From Oxalobacteraceae bacterium (GTDB taxonomy: Bacteria > Pseudomonadota > Gammaproteobacteria > Burkholderiales > Burkholderiaceae_D), in contig JAJTGC010000003.1 in the NCBI GenBank assembly GCA_021298975.1, forward strand, positions 16,299 to 80,298: DNA of 64,000 nucleotides, written 5' to 3'. The notes beneath the pieces are model-generated. The model was given only the letters and a program-made list of their open reading frames with translations, had not been told where the DNA came from and made no database searches. Both the position numbers and the translations under genes were made by a program. Below are positions 54,738 to 64,000 of this stretch, piece after piece; within the stretch, counting starts at the first letter, position 1; every line of letters starts with the position of its first letter.

Positions 54738-55280
54738 TCAAACGTGACCGCGAGTTCGACGGACGGTCGCCAAAATGATCTTCATTACGTAGAGAACGAT
54801 CAATGTACCGAGTAAATCACCGATGAACATCGCCGTAAAGCCTGTCAGCATGTCGCTATGTACGGATCTCAGCAGGTACCAGAGTGAGTGCAGAAGGGCG
54901 GCCATGAAAGCATACACAAGGCAGAGCAGTACCAGTTTTGCTGCGCTGAGTTTCTCCAGCGTTGCGGGAAGGCCGTTGATTAACGCGAGTCGGTAAGCCA
55001 GATAAGGTGCGCCTGCCGAGATGCAGGCTGATACCAGATTGGTAACCAAACCCATGTCGCCATAGGTTTGGATGGAGATGATCAGGGAGGCAATCAACAA
55101 ACCGATCGCGCCTTCCGCGCCGAGCAGCAAGGTGCAGAGCAAACGAATTCCAGCGGGAAGGAAAATCCAGTTGGCACCGCTGTGCAGTTCGAGCGCATCG
55201 AACAGCATCATGTTCAGGTGGAAGCACCCGAAATAAAGCACGGCCGAAGACACAACAGATAGCAGCTGCAATCTCAACAT
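54738..55280 (-). CDS. MASE1-like integral membrane protein without an output domain
   Basis: A 180-residue protein with about six hydrophobic segments. The sequence LELHSGANWIFLPAGIRLLCTLLLGAEGAIGLL resembles the MASE1 sensory membrane domain found before histidine kinases and GGDEF proteins, but here nothing follows it, and the C-terminus ends with a basic patch (RRTRGH). It may be a stand-alone sensor partner, or a fragment. Bases 54526-54737 downstream contain two short hairpins, near 54672 and at 54711-54729, and no gene. Function not known. Confidence 0.6.
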   Translation of the reverse strand: MLRLQLLSVVSSAVLYFGCFHLNMMLFDALELHSGANWIFLPAGIRLLCTLLLGAEGAIGLLIASLIISIQTYGDMGLVTNLVSACISAGAPYLAYRLALINGLPATLEKLSAAKLVLLCLVYAFMAALLHSLWYLLRSVHSDMLTGFTAMFIGDLLGTLIVLYVMKIILATVRRTRGHV

Positions 55281-55426
55281 TTTCTGGACAGCTGACGCAG
55301 TTCGTGGTTAATCAAAGTTGCAAACAAGTATAACGAATACCTGAAAGAAACTTTGAAGAATCAACGTAAAGTTGTAACCAAGTGTTTCGCTGCTGTGTGC
55401 TGACTTCAGAATGTCAGCAGCGCATG

Positions 55427-55452
55427 AAAAAAAGGCCTGATGTGCTCAGGCC
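55427..55452 (-). terminator. Intrinsic terminator of the phasin gene
   Basis: GGCCTGA-GCACA-TCAGGCC on the minus strand is a 7-base stem, followed by seven T. It lies 26 bases after the phasin stop codon. Confidence 0.86.
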
Positions 55453-55478
55453 GTTTCTGCAGCCGGCTTGCTCCGGAC

Positions 55479-56039
55479 TTATTTTTTTGCGCGCCCGTTC
55501 GATTTGCTTGTCATCGTTGTTGGCGCAGTACTTGCGGCGTTGATGCCTGATTCAAGCTGTTCGATCGCGTCCTGCGTGGTTTGCGTGATCTGGCTGTAGC
55601 CAGACGCTGCGTTATCGATCGCTGTCTTGAGAAGACTGATCGAGTTTTGCGAACCCTCGGGGGCGCCGCTGCCGAGCTTGTCAAGCATTGAAGCAATCTC
55701 GTGACTGCTTTCGTTGACCTGGTCTTGCGTGATGCGCGCCCACTGCCGGTGGGTGCCTGAGGCGATGCTGTACAGATGACGCACATAGGTCATGACGATG
55801 TCCGCATGGGGTTGTAACTGGTTGCTGCTGACTTGCATGAAATCATGGGGATCTTTCGTACCCATCAGTTGCTGCGCGCTGCCGAGGGTCATGTCCAGAC
55901 TTGCTTTGGCGGCCTGCAAATTGAGCCCCATCAGTTTTTCCGCGGTCTCGATCATGGACTCCGTCATCGACGTGGCAAAGCCGAGTTGGGACGAGAGGCG
56001 GGTACGGGTAGCAGATGACAACAGGTCGGGCGAGATCAT
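55479..56039 (-). CDS. Phasin family protein
   Basis: A granule-coating protein of about 186 residues that stabilises PHA inclusions. The helical, Ala- and Gln-rich sequence matches the phasin_2-like pattern, with ATSMTESMIETAEKLMGLNLQAAKASLDM, then DPHDFMQVSSNQLQPHADIVMTYVRHLYSIAS. ATG 56039 follows an AGGAG ribosome-binding site; the ORF itself runs to 56144. It is alone on the minus strand and ends in its own terminator. Confidence 0.88.
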   Translation of the reverse strand: MISPDLLSSATRTRLSSQLGFATSMTESMIETAEKLMGLNLQAAKASLDMTLGSAQQLMGTKDPHDFMQVSSNQLQPHADIVMTYVRHLYSIASGTHRQWARITQDQVNESSHEIASMLDKLGSGAPEGSQNSISLLKTAIDNAASGYSQITQTTQDAIEQLESGINAASTAPTTMTSKSNGRAKK

Positions 56040-56280
56040 GAAAGAGACTCCTGAGGGTAAGATGAAACGGCGATAAATGGGGTACATTGGTGCTGCATTG
56101 CAGCAGCGCTTATTCTTCTTGGCGGACTGGAGTGTGTCAAGCAAATTTATTGCGCCGCATCAGATAAATTTGATTTGATGTGAAAACCTTATCGCTGTTT
56201 CCCATCCGGTCTGATGAAAGCCTCACGCATTGCCTGGAGCAGGTTGAATCCGAGCTGCATGCTAGACTCGCCGCTCTTGA

Positions 56281-57210
56281 GTGTTACCGCAGCGACCCGT
56301 GAGAGCTTTCTACAGCGACCGCTTTGTACTTCCTCTGCCGGACGGTCATCGCTTCCCCATGCAAAAATATCGGATGCTGCGGGACGCGGTTGCCAGCGGC
56401 ATGCCCTCGGTTTGTCTCGAAGAGGCTCCGCACACCACGGATGGTGTGCTGGCATTGGCGCATCACCCGCATTACATTCATCGGGTCGAGAGTGGTGCAC
56501 TGTCCATGGCTGAGCAAAAAGCCATTGGCTTTCCGTGGTCACCTGAAATGGTTGAGAGGTCAAGGCGTTCTGCAGGGGCGACGATTGCCGCCTGCCGCGC
56601 AGCGATCGTTGAGGGTACTGCAGTGAACCTTGCGGGCGGTACCCATCACGCACATGCCGATCGTGGCGAAGGATTTTGCGTTTTCAATGATGCGGCGATT
56701 GCCGCCCGGCTGATGCAGGCCGAGCGCCGGGTGTCACGCGTTGCGATTGTCGATCTCGATGTTCATCAGGGTAATGGTACCGCCGCCATTCTTGCGAAAG
56801 ATGAGTCCGTATTCACCTTGTCGCTGCACGGAGAAAACAATTATCCGTTCGAGAAAGCCGTCAGTGATCTGGATGTCGCTCTGCCTGACGACACCAATGA
56901 CGAAAGCTATCTTCAGCAGCTTGAATCGGCGCTGGCGCAGATGTTTGCGCGTTTTGCTCCGCAGCTGATCATTTATCTGGCTGGCGCAGATCCGCATGAA
57001 GGCGACCGGTTGGGCCGCCTGAAGCTGTCGATGGAAGGACTGGCTGCGCGCGATCACATGGTGCTTGAGGCGGCGCAGATGCGGCGTGTGCCGGTCGCTC
57101 TGGCAATGGCCGGTGGCTACGGAAGAAGCATTGATGACACGGTCGCGGTACATCGACAGACCGTCAGCATTGCGGCAAGTTATTGCAGCACCCGTCTGGA
57201 GACGGCATGA
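56281..57210 (+). CDS. Histone-deacetylase-family protein
   Basis: A protein of about 309 residues of the arginase/deacetylase fold with a zinc site. Family motifs are [44 protein letters not shown], and [16 protein letters not shown]. Bacterial relatives deacetylate acetoin-related compounds, polyamines or other small amides; the substrate here is unknown. The start is a GTG; a second GTG at 56299 is also possible. It overlaps the DMT carrier gene by four bases. Confidence 0.85.
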   Translation: MLPQRPVRAFYSDRFVLPLPDGHRFPMQKYRMLRDAVASGMPSVCLEEAPHTTDGVLALAHHPHYIHRVESGALSMAEQKAIGFPWSPEMVERSRRSAGATIAACRAAIVEGTAVNLAGGTHHAHADRGEGFCVFNDAAIAARLMQAERRVSRVAIVDLDVHQGNGTAAILAKDESVFTLSLHGENNYPFEKAVSDLDVALPDDTNDESYLQQLESALAQMFARFAPQLIIYLAGADPHEGDRLGRLKLSMEGLAARDHMVLEAAQMRRVPVALAMAGGYGRSIDDTVAVHRQTVSIAASYCSTRLETA

Positions 57211-58100
57211 GTCTGAGCGGTGTTTCAGTGCGCAGACTGTGGCTGGAGGCTGGCATGCCGTTGCTGTTCGTGCTGATCTGGAGCACGGGATTTATTGTTG
57301 CCAAATTCGGCCTGCCTTATGCGCCCGTGATGACGTTTCTGTTGCTGCGTTATTTTTGTGTGCTGATGATTCTCATACCGGCATTGCTGCTGGTACGTGC
57401 CCCCTGGCCGGCCGGACAGGTGGTGCAGATCGCCATCGCGGGTGTGATGGTGCAAGCCGGTTATTTGTCGGGTGTGTGGTGCGCGATTAAATTGGGCATG
57501 CCGGCGGGTCTGGCTGCGCTGATTGTGGGATTGCAGCCTTTACTGACAGCTTTTGGTGCGCCGCTCATTGGCGAACCCGTGCGCGCGCGGCAGTGGCTGG
57601 GGCTGGTGCTTGGACTGGCGGGCGTGGCGCTGGTGGTGTCGAACAAGCTGACGGCGAACGGCAGCTCGCTGGTCAATGTGTCACTTTGTTTGTTTGCGCT
57701 GCTATCCATTACGGCAGGAACGCTTTATCAAAAGCGTTTTTGCCCGCGCTTTGATTTGCGCTCGGGAGCGGTGATTCAGTTCACCGCATCTGCAATACTG
57801 ACCTTGCCGTTTGCGATTTTTCTTGAAAACCTGACGCTTGATTTTGAATCAGTGCAATGGACAGCCGATTTTATCGGCGCGCTATGCTGGTCGGTGTTTG
57901 CTTTATCCATTGGCGCTATCTTCCTGCTGTTCGCGCTCATCAGAAAAAATGCAGCAACCCAAGTCTCCAGCCTGATGTACCTGACGCCGCCACTGACGGC
58001 ATTGATTGCCTGGCTATTGTTTGGAGAGACGCTCTCGATCACGGGTGCGTTGGGTATGCTGCTGGCGGTGGTCGGAGTCGCTTTCGTCGTAAGGAAATAA
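57207..58100 (+). CDS. DMT (EamA) family transporter
   Basis: An inner-membrane protein of about 297 residues with ten hydrophobic helices in two EamA halves ([25 protein letters not shown] at the start, [29 protein letters not shown] at the end). Substrate unknown. ATG 57207 overlaps the deacetylase-family gene stop by four bases, so the two are probably translated together and may deal with the same compound. An upstream ORF extension to 57183 is unlikely. Confidence 0.87.
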   Translation: MSLSGVSVRRLWLEAGMPLLFVLIWSTGFIVAKFGLPYAPVMTFLLLRYFCVLMILIPALLLVRAPWPAGQVVQIAIAGVMVQAGYLSGVWCAIKLGMPAGLAALIVGLQPLLTAFGAPLIGEPVRARQWLGLVLGLAGVALVVSNKLTANGSSLVNVSLCLFALLSITAGTLYQKRFCPRFDLRSGAVIQFTASAILTLPFAIFLENLTLDFESVQWTADFIGALCWSVFALSIGAIFLLFALIRKNAATQVSSLMYLTPPLTALIAWLLFGETLSITGALGMLLAVVGVAFVVRK

Positions 58101-58171
58101 TGTAGGTGCTCGTTGGGAAACACCTGGAGAACGCTTTGAAAATAAAACCTGAAAATTCATGAGAAAAAATT

Positions 58172-58624
58172 ATGAGAGACAGTGCTAAAGACAGAGCTTA
58201 TTTTCGTCATTTTCATCCAATCACCACGCGCTGGAGTGATAACGATGCTTATGGTCATGTGAACAATGTCATTTATTACCACTGGTTTGATACCGTCGTA
58301 AATCAGTTCCTGATCGTCAACGGCACGCTCGATATTCATACCGGTGAGGCGATTGCGCTGGTGGTGGAAACGCACTGTAATTATTTTTCTTCCGTGTCGT
58401 TTCCAGACCCGGTGACTGCCGGTCTGTGCGTCACGCGCCTCGGCGAATCCAGTGTGCGCTATGAAGTCGGCATCTTCCGTGGTGGTGAGGATGTGGCATC
58501 GGCGCAAGGACATTTCGTCCATGTGTATGTCGACAGTGCGACGCGCAAGCCCACACCGATTCCTGGACCAGCCCGCACGCTTCTGCAATCGATTCAGATT
58601 GAAACAACGAAAGCCCAAGCATGA
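58172..58624 (+). CDS. Hotdog-fold acyl-CoA thioesterase (4HBT type)
   Basis: A 150-residue protein with the YbgC/FadM-like signature TTRWSDNDAYGHVNNVIYYHWFDT, where the Asp acts in hydrolysis of a CoA thioester. The second half (HFVHVYVD) fits a single hotdog domain. The substrate is not identified. It overlaps the nitroreductase gene by four bases and is probably cotranscribed with it. Confidence 0.85.
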   Translation: MRDSAKDRAYFRHFHPITTRWSDNDAYGHVNNVIYYHWFDTVVNQFLIVNGTLDIHTGEAIALVVETHCNYFSSVSFPDPVTAGLCVTRLGESSVRYEVGIFRGGEDVASAQGHFVHVYVDSATRKPTPIPGPARTLLQSIQIETTKAQA

Positions 58625-59316
58625 ACCAGTTCAATCAACAACAGGCCGTCGATCAGGCGATTACCTCGCGCCGTTCAATACGCGCTTTTCTTCCCACTGC
58701 CGTGCCACGTGCCGATCTCGAGGCCTTGCTGGAAGTTGCCTCCCGCGCACCGTCAGGCTCGAATACCCAGCCCTGGAAAGTGTATGTGCTCACCGGCGCG
58801 ATACGTCAGCAACTGTCGGATGCGATCCTGAAGGTGTATCTGAATCCGGATGAGGCAGCGTCGCACAAGGAAGAATACGACTACTACCCTCGTGAGTGGG
58901 TGGCACCTTATGTGGACCGACGCCGCAAGGTCGGCTGGGATCTGTATGCCTTGCTGGGTTTGACCCGTGAGAACAAGGCAGGCATGCAGGCGCAACATGC
59001 TCGCAACTATGGTTTTTTTGATGCGCCTGTGGGATTGATCTTCACCATTGATCGCGTGCTGGAGCAGGGGTCTTGGCTGGATTACGGCATGTTCCTGCAA
59101 AATATCATGATTGCTGCGCGTGCGCGGGGACTGGACACCTGTCCGCAGGCCGCCTTTACGCAATTTCACCGGGTGATTGCCGACACGCTGGGCTTGCCCG
59201 AGAACGAGCAACTCGTTTGTGGCATGGCACTTGGTTACGCCGATCACAGCAAGACTGAAAACACCTTGGTGACCGAGCGTGCATCACTCTCGGATTTTGC
59301 GAAATTCATGGAGTGA
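58621..59316 (+). CDS. Nitroreductase family flavoprotein
   Basis: A 231-residue FMN-dependent oxidoreductase. The first part, QAVDQAITSRRSIRAFLP, contains the FMN-phosphate RRSIR motif, followed by VASRAPSGSNTQPW and, near the end, DTCPQAAFTQFHRVIADTLGLPENEQLVCGMALGY. The substrate is unknown. It is placed between the thioesterase gene (four-base overlap) and the dehydrogenase gene three bases downstream, giving an apparent operon. Confidence 0.88.
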   Translation: MNQFNQQQAVDQAITSRRSIRAFLPTAVPRADLEALLEVASRAPSGSNTQPWKVYVLTGAIRQQLSDAILKVYLNPDEAASHKEEYDYYPREWVAPYVDRRRKVGWDLYALLGLTRENKAGMQAQHARNYGFFDAPVGLIFTIDRVLEQGSWLDYGMFLQNIMIAARARGLDTCPQAAFTQFHRVIADTLGLPENEQLVCGMALGYADHSKTENTLVTERASLSDFAKFME

Positions 59317-59319
59317 AGC

Positions 59320-60387
59320 ATGAAAAAAATCGCCGTCATTGCCGGAGATGGTATCGGGACCGAGGTCATACCGGAAGGGTTGCGCGTGCTGGAGGCAGCC
59401 GCGCGTCGCTTTGATGTGCCGCTGTCGTTCGACCATTTTGATTTTGCGAGTTGTGATTATTTTGAGCGTCATGGGCAGATGATGCCTGATGATTGGAAGG
59501 CGCAAATTGGTCATCATGATGCGATTTATTTTGGTGCGGTGGGCTGGCCTGCCAAGGTGCCGGATCATGTCTCGCTCTGGGGGTCACTGCTGAAGTTTCG
59601 TCGCGAGTTTGATCAGTACGTAAATTTGCGTCCGTGTCGGCTGATGCCGGGCATTCCATCGCCACTGGCCAATCGCAAGCCGGGCGATATTGATTTTTAT
59701 GTCGTGCGTGAAAATACCGAGGGCGAGTATTCATCGGTGGGCGGCCGCATGTATGAGGGTACACCACGCGAGACGGTTTATCAGCAGAGTGTGTTCTCCC
59801 GCCATGGCACAGATCGTATTCTCAAGTATGCGTTCGAGCTGGCGCAGCGCAGGCCAAAGAAGCACCTGACCTCGGCTACCAAATCAAATGGAATAGCGAT
59901 CACCATGCCTTACTGGGATGAGCGCGTGGCGGCAATGGCGCAGCAATATCCCGATGTACGCTGCGACAAATTTCATATCGATATCTTGTGTGCGCATTTT
60001 GTTCAGCATCCTGATTGGTTCGATGTGGTGGTGGCCTCGAATTTGTTTGGTGACATACTCTCTGATCTGGGGCCTGCCTGTACCGGCACGATTGCGATTG
60101 CACCGTCGGCCAACATCAACCCTGAAGGTATTTATCCCTCGTTGTTCGAGCCGGTGCATGGCTCGGCGCCCGATATCGCTGGCAGAGGCATTGCCAATCC
60201 GATTGGGCAGATCTGGTGTGGCGCGATGATGCTCGAGCATTTCGGTTATGCAGAAGCGGGTAACGCTATGGTTCGCGCCATTGAGCGCGTGCTGGAAGCG
60301 GGGCCTGCACACGCGCCATTTACGCCCGACATGGGTGGAAGCGCCGGCACGGCTGACCTTGGTCGGGCCATCGCAGACGTCTTGTAG
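59320..60387 (+). CDS. Tartrate dehydrogenase / D-malate dehydrogenase type decarboxylating enzyme
   Basis: A 355-residue NAD-dependent beta-decarboxylating dehydrogenase. It starts [19 protein letters not shown] and contains [48 protein letters not shown] and [16 protein letters not shown]. The [14 protein letters not shown] sequence separates TtuC/DmlA enzymes from 3-isopropylmalate dehydrogenase. It probably oxidises D-malate or tartrate; which one cannot be told. Confidence 0.9.
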   Translation: MKKIAVIAGDGIGTEVIPEGLRVLEAAARRFDVPLSFDHFDFASCDYFERHGQMMPDDWKAQIGHHDAIYFGAVGWPAKVPDHVSLWGSLLKFRREFDQYVNLRPCRLMPGIPSPLANRKPGDIDFYVVRENTEGEYSSVGGRMYEGTPRETVYQQSVFSRHGTDRILKYAFELAQRRPKKHLTSATKSNGIAITMPYWDERVAAMAQQYPDVRCDKFHIDILCAHFVQHPDWFDVVVASNLFGDILSDLGPACTGTIAIAPSANINPEGIYPSLFEPVHGSAPDIAGRGIANPIGQIWCGAMMLEHFGYAEAGNAMVRAIERVLEAGPAHAPFTPDMGGSAGTADLGRAIADVL

Positions 60388-60488
60388 TATTTGAGATTAA
60401 TAAAAAAATAACATCAAAAGATATCAATATGAACAGGCATGTCGATTGATAAACTTGATTAATTAGTGAGCCTAAGCCCTTAATTCTC

Positions 60489-60516
60489 TTGCAGATTTGC
60501 ATTGATTTGCTACACT
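60489..60516 (+). promoter_or_regulatory. Predicted sigma-70-type promoter of pbpG
   Basis: TTGCAG and extended TGC-TACACT are separated by 16 bases, in a 162-base AT-rich gap that is otherwise empty. They lie about 34 bases before the pbpG start. Confidence 0.45.
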
Positions 60517-60549
60517 AGAGTCAAATTTTGCAACATGTAGGGAGTTGGG

Positions 60550-61620
60550 ATGCGACGTTTTTTCCTGGGCAATCTGATTTTCACTCTGACAGCATTGCTG
60601 GCTTTTTCGGCAGCCTGGAGTGCACCGAGTCGTGGCGATCCGCGTCCGGTTGTCAAAAAAGCGCATCGTGTTGCGGATGTGGGCAAACGTTCGCGCAAGC
60701 TTGAGTCAAAGTCGCGCGCAATGAAACCTGTGGCGTTCGCCGGCAAGCGCAAGCCGGGTTTTCAACGCATTGCCTATGCGCCTTCCTTGGCTGCCCCGCA
60801 CGCGACAACAGCGGGTGATCTCGCCGGTTTGGGTCTCACGCGTGATCCTCTGGATCTCAGCGCCAATGTTGCGTTGGTGATTGACCAGAGTTCGTTAGAG
60901 ACGCTGTTTGAAAAAAATTCTCATATAGCTCTGCCTATCGCCTCCATTACCAAGCTGATGACCAGCCTTGTTGTGGTTGAGGCCAATCTGAATCTGGATG
61001 AAATTCTCACCGTGACCGAGGAGGATGTGGATCGCAAGCGCTACAGTCATTCTCGCTTGCGCATTGGTTCCCAGCTGTCGCGTGCGAACATGCTGCACAT
61101 TGCGCTGATGAGTTCTGAAAATCGCGCAGCAGCAGCGCTTGGCAGGCATTATCCGGGCGGTTTGCCTGCCTTCATCACGGCGATGAATGTCAAAGCAGTC
61201 GAGTTGGGTATGACGAATTCCCGCTTCGCTGATCCGACAGGGCTCTCCAGTGCGAATGTGTCCAGTGCTCGCGATCTGGCGCGTTTGGTCGTCGCTGCGT
61301 ACCAGCACCCACTGATCCGTGAATATTCGACGGATAGCCATTACGCGGTCGAGCCCGGCGGCCCTACGCTTGAATATCGTAATTCCAATGGATTGATCGA
61401 AAACCCGGAATGGGCGATTGGCCTGCAAAAGACAGGCTACATTGCCGAGGCCGGTCGTTGCATGGTGATGCAGGTAAATGTCGCCGGACGTCCGGTGGTG
61501 ATGGTCTTTCTCGATTCAAAAACCAAGCAGTCACGACTGGCAGATGCTGATCGTATCCGCAAGTGGCTTGAAAACCGCGCTGCCTCAGCCATGACCCAGC
61601 GTCAGGCAAACCGGGGTTAA
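60550..61620 (+). CDS. pbpG: D-alanyl-D-alanine endopeptidase (PBP7-like)
   Basis: A 356-residue periplasmic serine peptidase that cuts D-Ala-mDAP cross-links in peptidoglycan. After a signal peptide (TLTALLAFSAAWSA) and a basic stretch comes the penicillin-binding core: SITK at 132-135 (catalytic Ser132), SEN at 189-191, and KTG at 294-296. The region of about residues 30-70 is Lys/Arg-rich. A terminator follows 12 bases after the stop codon. Confidence 0.93.
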   Translation: MRRFFLGNLIFTLTALLAFSAAWSAPSRGDPRPVVKKAHRVADVGKRSRKLESKSRAMKPVAFAGKRKPGFQRIAYAPSLAAPHATTAGDLAGLGLTRDPLDLSANVALVIDQSSLETLFEKNSHIALPIASITKLMTSLVVVEANLNLDEILTVTEEDVDRKRYSHSRLRIGSQLSRANMLHIALMSSENRAAAALGRHYPGGLPAFITAMNVKAVELGMTNSRFADPTGLSSANVSSARDLARLVVAAYQHPLIREYSTDSHYAVEPGGPTLEYRNSNGLIENPEWAIGLQKTGYIAEAGRCMVMQVNVAGRPVVMVFLDSKTKQSRLADADRIRKWLENRAASAMTQRQANRG

Positions 61621-61632
61621 TCGTTCAGCACG

Positions 61633-61664
61633 TAAAAAAAGCGAACTGCGGTTCGCTTTTTTTA
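61633..61664. terminator. Bidirectional intrinsic terminator between pbpG and the IclR gene
   Basis: AAAAAAAGCGAAC and GTTCGCTTTTTTT form a long stem around a TGCG loop, with T runs on both strands, so it can serve pbpG and the convergent IclR gene. Confidence 0.9.
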
Positions 61665-61701
61665 TGTCCTGTTTCTGGTAATGCCGAGGTTTGTATGGCG
61701 C

Positions 61702-62490
61702 TCAGGCAGTCTCCACTGCGTGAAAACCCAGTACGTTGGAAATATCATTGGCAGTAGCGATCAGGTCATCGAGCCACTCATCCTTGAGTCTATCGGCGGG
61801 TGCAGAAATGGACAGACCCGCGATCAATCGTCCTGCGTCATCACGAATGCCAGCAGCCATGCAGCGCACACCGAGTTCGAGCTCTTCATTGTCGCGCGCA
61901 TAACCGCGTGATCGCACCAGTGATAATTCACGCTCCAGCTTGCTTAGTTCCGTAATTGAATTTTTGTTGTGACCCGCCAGCCCGGTGCGCGTCGCATAAC
62001 TGCGCACCAGTTTCGGATCATCGACCGACAGAAACAGCTTGCCGGTGGAGGTCAGATGCAGAGGGCCCCGCCCACCGATGGCGCGAACCACTTGCATGCC
62101 TGAACGCTCGGAGAACGCTCGGTCGATATAGACAATTTCATCGCCCTGACGCACGGACAGGTTGACGGTTTGCTGCGTCTTGCGATGAAGTGACTGCATG
62201 TAGGGCAGGGCGGCTTCACGGACATTGAGCCGGCTTTTGACGATATTTCCCAGTTCAAGCAAGCGCATGCCCAAGCGGTATGCGCCCGGTTCGGTCCGAT
62301 CAACGAAGCGCTTGGCCACCATATCGTTGAGAATGCGGTGCGCGGTGGATGGGTGCAGACCCGTAGCGAGCGCGAGTTCTTTGAGACTGACCGGGTCGGG
62401 ATAGCCTGCCAGGGCATCCAGCAGGCTGATCATGCGCTCAATGACTTGGATAGAGGTTTTGTCGGAAGCGGGTGTGGCGTCAGGTTTCAT
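61702..62490 (-). CDS. IclR-family transcriptional regulator
   Basis: A protein of about 262 residues with an N-terminal winged helix (VIERMISLLDALAGYPDPVSLKELALATGLHPSTAHRILNDMV) and the C-terminal ligand-binding IclR domain (RGDEIVYIDRAF, STGKLFLSV, RGYARDNEELELGVRCMAAGIRDDAGRLIAGLSIS). It is divergent from lutA, with about 190 bases between the two starts, so it is the natural candidate to control lutAB. ATG 62490 fits the domain start better than the ORF limit at 62523. Confidence 0.9.
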   Translation of the reverse strand: MKPDATPASDKTSIQVIERMISLLDALAGYPDPVSLKELALATGLHPSTAHRILNDMVAKRFVDRTEPGAYRLGMRLLELGNIVKSRLNVREAALPYMQSLHRKTQQTVNLSVRQGDEIVYIDRAFSERSGMQVVRAIGGRGPLHLTSTGKLFLSVDDPKLVRSYATRTGLAGHNKNSITELSKLERELSLVRSRGYARDNEELELGVRCMAAGIRDDAGRLIAGLSISAPADRLKDEWLDDLIATANDISNVLGFHAVETA

Positions 62491-62679
62491 GGGGGTTACA
62501 GGCGAAGCGTTGGTGCAATGCAATATTTAGGTTATACCACAATGCGAAACGCGATCACAAGCCGCTGGCGCAAAGATTTACCCGGTAGGCGCAAATTATT
62601 TTCATCCGGTGTGCATGGGACGTTTCGGGGGCAAACGCCGGATAATGCCTCAACTGAAAGTTCACGAATCGGGGAAAAA

Positions 62680-63417
62680 ATGCGTGTTGGATTGATGGTG
62701 ACCTGCCTGGTCGATGTCATGCGTCCGGAGATCGGTTTTTCTGCGCTTAAACTGCTCGAGAGTGCCGGTTGCGAGGTCGTTGTGCCAGACCAGCAGACCT
62801 GCTGCGGTCAGCCTGCCTACAGCTCGGGTAACCGCGAGGCGGCCCGCGAGCTGGCGAAAAAATTCATCGAAGATTTTGATAGCTTTGACTACATCGTCAT
62901 TCCGTCTGGTTCGTGCGGTGGTACGGTCAAGACACATTACGACGACATTCTGAGCGATCAGCCTGCGTTACTGGCCCGATATCAGAAGATCAAGGCGCGT
63001 GTTTTCGAGCTGACTGATTTTCTGGTCAATGTCGTTCGTCTTGACAAGCTGCCAGCGCTCACGCAATCCAGCTTCAAGGGCAACATCACTTACCATGATT
63101 CCTGCTGCGGCTTGCGCGAACTGGGTGTTCAGGCGCAACCCCGCGAGCTGCTCGCCAAACGCGAGGGTGTGCAACTGACAGAAATGAATCAGGCACGCAA
63201 CTGCTGCGGTTTTGGCGGCACCTTTGCAGTGAAGTATGGCGATATTTCCGCCGCAATTGTCGACGACAAATGCGACAACATCCATGCCAGTGGTGCCGAT
63301 GCGGTTGTGCTCGGTGATCTCGGTTGCATGCTTAATATTGAAGGACGCTTGCGGCGCAAGGGGGATCACAAAACCCGCGTGCTGCACGTTGCTGAAGTTC
63401 TCTCGGGAGACGCATGA
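62680..63417 (+). CDS. lutA: LutA-like iron-sulfur oxidoreductase subunit
   Basis: A 245-residue CCG-domain protein of the LutABC lactate-utilisation complex (YkgE). Two CCG motif groups are present: DQQTCCGQPAYSSGN with PSGSCGG, and YHDSCCGLRELGV with QARNCCGFGGTF. It starts at ATG 62680; the longer ORF from 62338 runs into the IclR gene on the other strand and is unlikely. lutB overlaps its end by four bases. The function is oxidation of L-lactate to pyruvate, inferred from the family. Confidence 0.9.
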   Translation: MRVGLMVTCLVDVMRPEIGFSALKLLESAGCEVVVPDQQTCCGQPAYSSGNREAARELAKKFIEDFDSFDYIVIPSGSCGGTVKTHYDDILSDQPALLARYQKIKARVFELTDFLVNVVRLDKLPALTQSSFKGNITYHDSCCGLRELGVQAQPRELLAKREGVQLTEMNQARNCCGFGGTFAVKYGDISAAIVDDKCDNIHASGADAVVLGDLGCMLNIEGRLRRKGDHKTRVLHVAEVLSGDA

Positions 63418-64000
63418 TGGAAATCCAGTCGATGCATTTTAAAGCGCGTGCTGGTCAAAAGCTGGCTGATGAACGTCTGCAGCAGACGCTGAAAAAATTC
63501 GCCACCAAATTCGTCGGTGCTCGCGCCAGTGCGATCACTGAACTGGATGATTTCGAAGCCACGCGAGATGCGGCTGTCGAACGACGCATGCGGGCAATCG
63601 ACAATCTGGATGTGTGGCTTGCCACCTTCGAGCGGGAAGCGACACGCCGCGGTGCGACCGTACTTTATGCGGAAACCGCCGAGCAGGCGGCAAAGCTGGT
63701 GGTCGAGATCGCTAAAAAGCATGACGTCAAAAAAGTCATCAAATCCAAGTCCATGGTGTCAGAAGAGATGGCGCTCAACAAGGCACTGGAAGCGGCGGGT
63801 GTGACGCCTGTCGAGACCGACCTTGGCGAGTACATTCTTCAGATTAATGACAACGAACCCCCGTCGCACATCATTGCGCCCGTGATTCACAAGGACAAGG
63901 AAGAAGTTGCCGACTTGTTCGCTAAAGTACACAACAAGCCGCGCTTGACGGATATTCACGAGATGACGCGCGAGGCGCGCGAAGTATTGCGGCCCCATTT
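63414..64000 (+). CDS. lutB: LutB-like iron-sulfur protein, 5' part (runs off the window)
   Basis: About the first 195 residues are present. The start is ATGATGG, with an ATG at 63414 that overlaps the lutA TGA. The sequence KSKSMVSEEMALNKALEAAGVTPVETDLGEYILQIND is the LUD-domain signature of LutB (YkgF), and PSHIIAPVIHKDKEEVADLF follows. The C-terminal 4Fe-4S part is outside the window. With LutA and LutC (45.2 kb) it would form the lactate-oxidising complex. Confidence 0.9.
   Translation, partial: MMEIQSMHFKARAGQKLADERLQQTLKKFATKFVGARASAITELDDFEATRDAAVERRMRAIDNLDVWLATFEREATRRGATVLYAETAEQAAKLVVEIAKKHDVKKVIKSKSMVSEEMALNKALEAAGVTPVETDLGEYILQINDNEPPSHIIAPVIHKDKEEVADLFAKVHNKPRLTDIHEMTREAREVLRPH

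Noticed and set aside
62338..62679. Longer start for lutA
   Set aside because: The extension overlaps the IclR gene on the other strand and the family starts at the MRVGLMVTCLVD sequence.

Overview
The window is a continuous stretch of a bacterial chromosome, most likely a betaproteobacterium of the order Burkholderiales (an Oxalobacteraceae-like member is my best guess). I infer this from gene content: a DUF1841 protein, a stand-alone RnfB-type ferredoxin next to nth, three polyhydroxyalkanoate (PHA) genes, a purC-purE-purK-sua5 row, and a ureDABCEFG urease cluster. I see no rRNA, tRNA, CRISPR array, insertion sequence or prophage.

Layout. 1-5 kb: end of class II fructose-bisphosphate aldolase, a 424-base intergenic repeat block, then purC, purE, purK and sua5. 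5-14.4 kb: mixed single genes (flavin reductase, a shortened AMP-binding protein, msrA, cfa, an AT-rich FGE-sulfatase-like gene, pdxH, an MFS carrier, tcdA, a copper-type P-ATPase). 14.7-26.6 kb: a complete Flp/Tad pilus locus on the plus strand: flp pilin, prepilin peptidase, CpaB, secretin, small lipoprotein, TadG-, TadE- and TadF-like proteins, CpaE, CpaF, TadB, TadC and a TPR lipoprotein. 26.6-38.8 kb: mostly minus strand: a secreted hydrolase, parC and parE with a copy of the intergenic repeat between them, a vWA/MoxR pair, two small cytochromes c (plus strand), DUF1841, nth, rsxB and PHA depolymerase. 39.2-43.3 kb: a four-gene plus-strand cassette (DUF2946, TonB-dependent receptor, a sialidase-fold protein with a CxCC motif, a thioredoxin-like protein) that looks like an envelope metal-handling system. 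43.4-49.3 kb: ferredoxin-NADP reductase, ferredoxin, a lutC-like gene, a 2-hydroxyacid dehydrogenase, a PHA-granule protein, FKBP, EI24 and CinA-like genes. 49.4-54.5 kb: urease operon. 54.7-64 kb: a MASE1-like membrane protein, phasin, a histone-deacetylase-family protein, a DMT carrier, thioesterase, nitroreductase, tartrate/D-malate dehydrogenase, pbpG, an IclR regulator, and lutA/lutB running off the window.

The genes that clearly work together are the purine genes, the Tad pilus machinery, the urease structural and nickel-insertion genes, the PHA genes (depolymerase, granule protein and phasin at three sites), and the lactate-utilisation proteins LutA/B (63 kb) with LutC (45 kb). The strongest candidates for something little described are the metal cassette with its CxCC protein, a mobile-looking intergenic repeat with near-palindromic ends found in two inverted copies, a collagen-like tail on the Flp pilin, and short tandem repeats inside and beside the Tad genes. 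All similarity statements come from reading the sequences and from general knowledge of the families; no searches were run.
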